From NCBI GenBank assembly GCA_949358305.1, contig CASHSZ010000024.1, positions 1-57,383 on the forward strand: 57,383 nucleotides of DNA. Direction: 5' to 3'. The translations under genes and the position numbers were made by a program. The DNA is from Strigamia acuminata. Its lineage: Eukaryota; Arthropoda; Chilopoda; Geophilomorpha; Linotaeniidae. The notes under the pieces are model-generated. The model was given only the letters and a program-made list of their open reading frames with translations. It made no database searches and was not told the origin of the DNA. Of this stretch, positions 56,701 through 57,383 are shown piece after piece; the first letter of the stretch is position 1; each line of letters opens with the position of its first letter.

Positions 56701-57375
56701 AAAACGGATCGCAATTCGCACGCTTTGAGCCGCGCGTTATATGCGCGCGCTATAGATGTAAACCGCGCGATAACTTCTTCGGTGCGATTCAAATCAAACA
56801 ATTTGCGTTTCTACTCACCGTTCTTGTTTTTCTTGTAGTTTGTCTGCATCGGGTGCCTCGTTGTCCTTGAATAAAATAAGACTTTTGTTCAGATTCGCCC
56901 ACTCGTCATCTTCTCTTGTCAAAATTTTCGTTGCCTCGGCTTCATCATTTTTGGTTGTGGTTTTCTCCAATTTGTCGCCCACTTCCATCAAAATTTGCAC
57001 CTTCTCGGCACCATTCCCCGTCGAGGATCTTATCGTCTCGTCGTCCTTTTTCGTCAAAACGCGCGTCTTCTTGACGCCTTTTTTCGTCCGATTTTTCCGG
57101 GCATCTTCGTCGTTGCTTCTTCTTTGTGTTCTCGTTTCGGAATCGCTGTCGTCGTCGTCATCTCTGTGCTGGATATCCATCTCGTCGACCAACTGGCTAT
57201 CCGAGTACACCGACACCTGACTATCTATCGGTTGACCATCTATATCCGATCTCTGGCTGTCGGTCGTATTCCATTTCTTCGTTCCCTTTAACTTCTTCCT
57301 CGCTACCTTCTGGTTTTTTTTCTTTTTCTGTTTCTCCATTTTTTTTCCAGTCCGCACACCTGTACAGAAATTCAC
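53727..57375 (-). CDS. Paired zinc-finger/PHD protein, right copy
   Basis: Inverted partner of the gene at 1-3334, with every exon and phase preserved: 57375 or 57339 to 56819, 56604-56328, 56253-56071, 55493-55278, 55228-55163, 55069-54701, 54633-54419, 54306-54123, 53978-53727. More of the N terminus is visible here: a Lys-rich block beginning MEKQKKKK at 57339, then a Ser/Asp segment with a DDDDD run. A possible acceptor (CTGTACAG) at 57363 means an earlier exon may exist beyond the window. Its zinc-finger, PHD-like and C-terminal segments are intact. It differs from the left copy by a few residues, such as RSENM for RSNNM in the second finger and three extra codons in the acidic/Ser exon. 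Open frames in both copies suggest recent duplication, selection, or both. Confidence 0.82.
55651..56022. mobile_element. MITE in intron 3 of right zinc-finger/PHD gene
   Basis: Right-arm counterpart of the insert at 1086-1459, with the same inverted ends (CAGTGTAAGC and CAATGTAAGC) and the same TA flanks, shorter by 2 bp. Confidence 0.7.
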
Positions 57376-57383
57376 ATTTCGTC

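Larger units (their letters stand above)
51479..57383 (-). repeat. Right arm of long inverted duplication
   Basis: Reverse-complement partner of 1-5560, extending about 275 bp beyond the matching part to the window edge. It differs from the left arm by point changes and small indels: three extra codons in the acidic/Ser exon, different TTTG and TTTAC run lengths, and two extra bases in a 5' exon of the transposase gene. Those differences show the arms are separate loci rather than one sequence read twice. At 51479 the right arm continues without interruption into the rest of the transposase gene. Confidence 0.95.

Noticed and set aside
1-57383. Herpesvirus-fusion element of the Teratorn type
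   Set aside because: No herpesvirus structural or replication gene is visible; only the transposase parallel holds, so I keep it as an analogy.

Overview
The window is eukaryotic nuclear DNA. Nearly every coding unit is cut by GT-AG introns of about 70-550 bp, often filled with TTTA, TTTG or T runs. AATAAA signals follow several stops, and there is an LTR retrotransposon, a tRNA-derived SINE and MITE-like elements. Motifs of the YY1 type (AAGATGGCGGC-like) lie near LTR and gene starts, which weakly favours an animal host. I cannot name the species.

The main architecture is a long inverted duplication. Bases 1-5560 are nearly identical to the reverse complement of about 51479-57108, and the right arm continues to 57383 while the left arm is cut by the window edge. 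Both arms are read inward and carry the same two genes: a large nine-exon zinc-finger/PHD protein and a piggyBac-type (PGBD/DDE_Tnp_1_7) transposase. The right transposase looks complete (six exons, all three catalytic Asp, Cys-rich C terminus). The left one stops inside exon 3, exactly where the LTR end of a decayed copia element begins at 5561.

The 46 kb between the arms falls into blocks. 5561-6740 is the decayed copia element. 6745-11340, 13640-15500, 17620-18990, 23755-24075, 25200-26600 and 28290-29110 consist of a diverged modular repeat family. Eight copies carry a stem capped by a UUCG-type tetraloop followed by an (AAAT)n tail. Between the repeat blocks sit small genes: a paired zinc-finger gene (11836-12385), a one-exon-visible gene (12589-12870, minus), two tiny multi-exon genes of similar plan (16361-17054 and 20897-21490, both minus), an intronless type II thymidine kinase (20017-20574), three two-exon coiled-coil paralogues (22850-23437, 26872-27555 minus, 47021-47576), and a retropepsin-like gene whose catalytic DTG is replaced by IEW (24565-25108, minus). 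The right half holds a 13-exon paired zinc-finger gene (31551-36995), an Ala-rich gene (38118-38738, minus), a complete, apparently recent copia element with 470-bp LTRs and a 5-bp target duplication (39011-45903), a SINE (about 48005-48326) and a long coiled-coil gene (48641-49997).

Working view: this could be a very large transposable or virus-like element, or the relic of one. It would have long inverted termini holding the transposase and a chromatin-type regulator, plus a cargo of small paralogous families and a nucleotide-metabolism gene, later invaded by copia, SINE and MITE copies. The alternatives are a host inverted segmental duplication around a captured piggyBac gene, or an assembly palindrome. 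The outer ends are not in the window, so the giant-element reading is inference. All exon models are by eye from splice signals and phase; no database search was possible.
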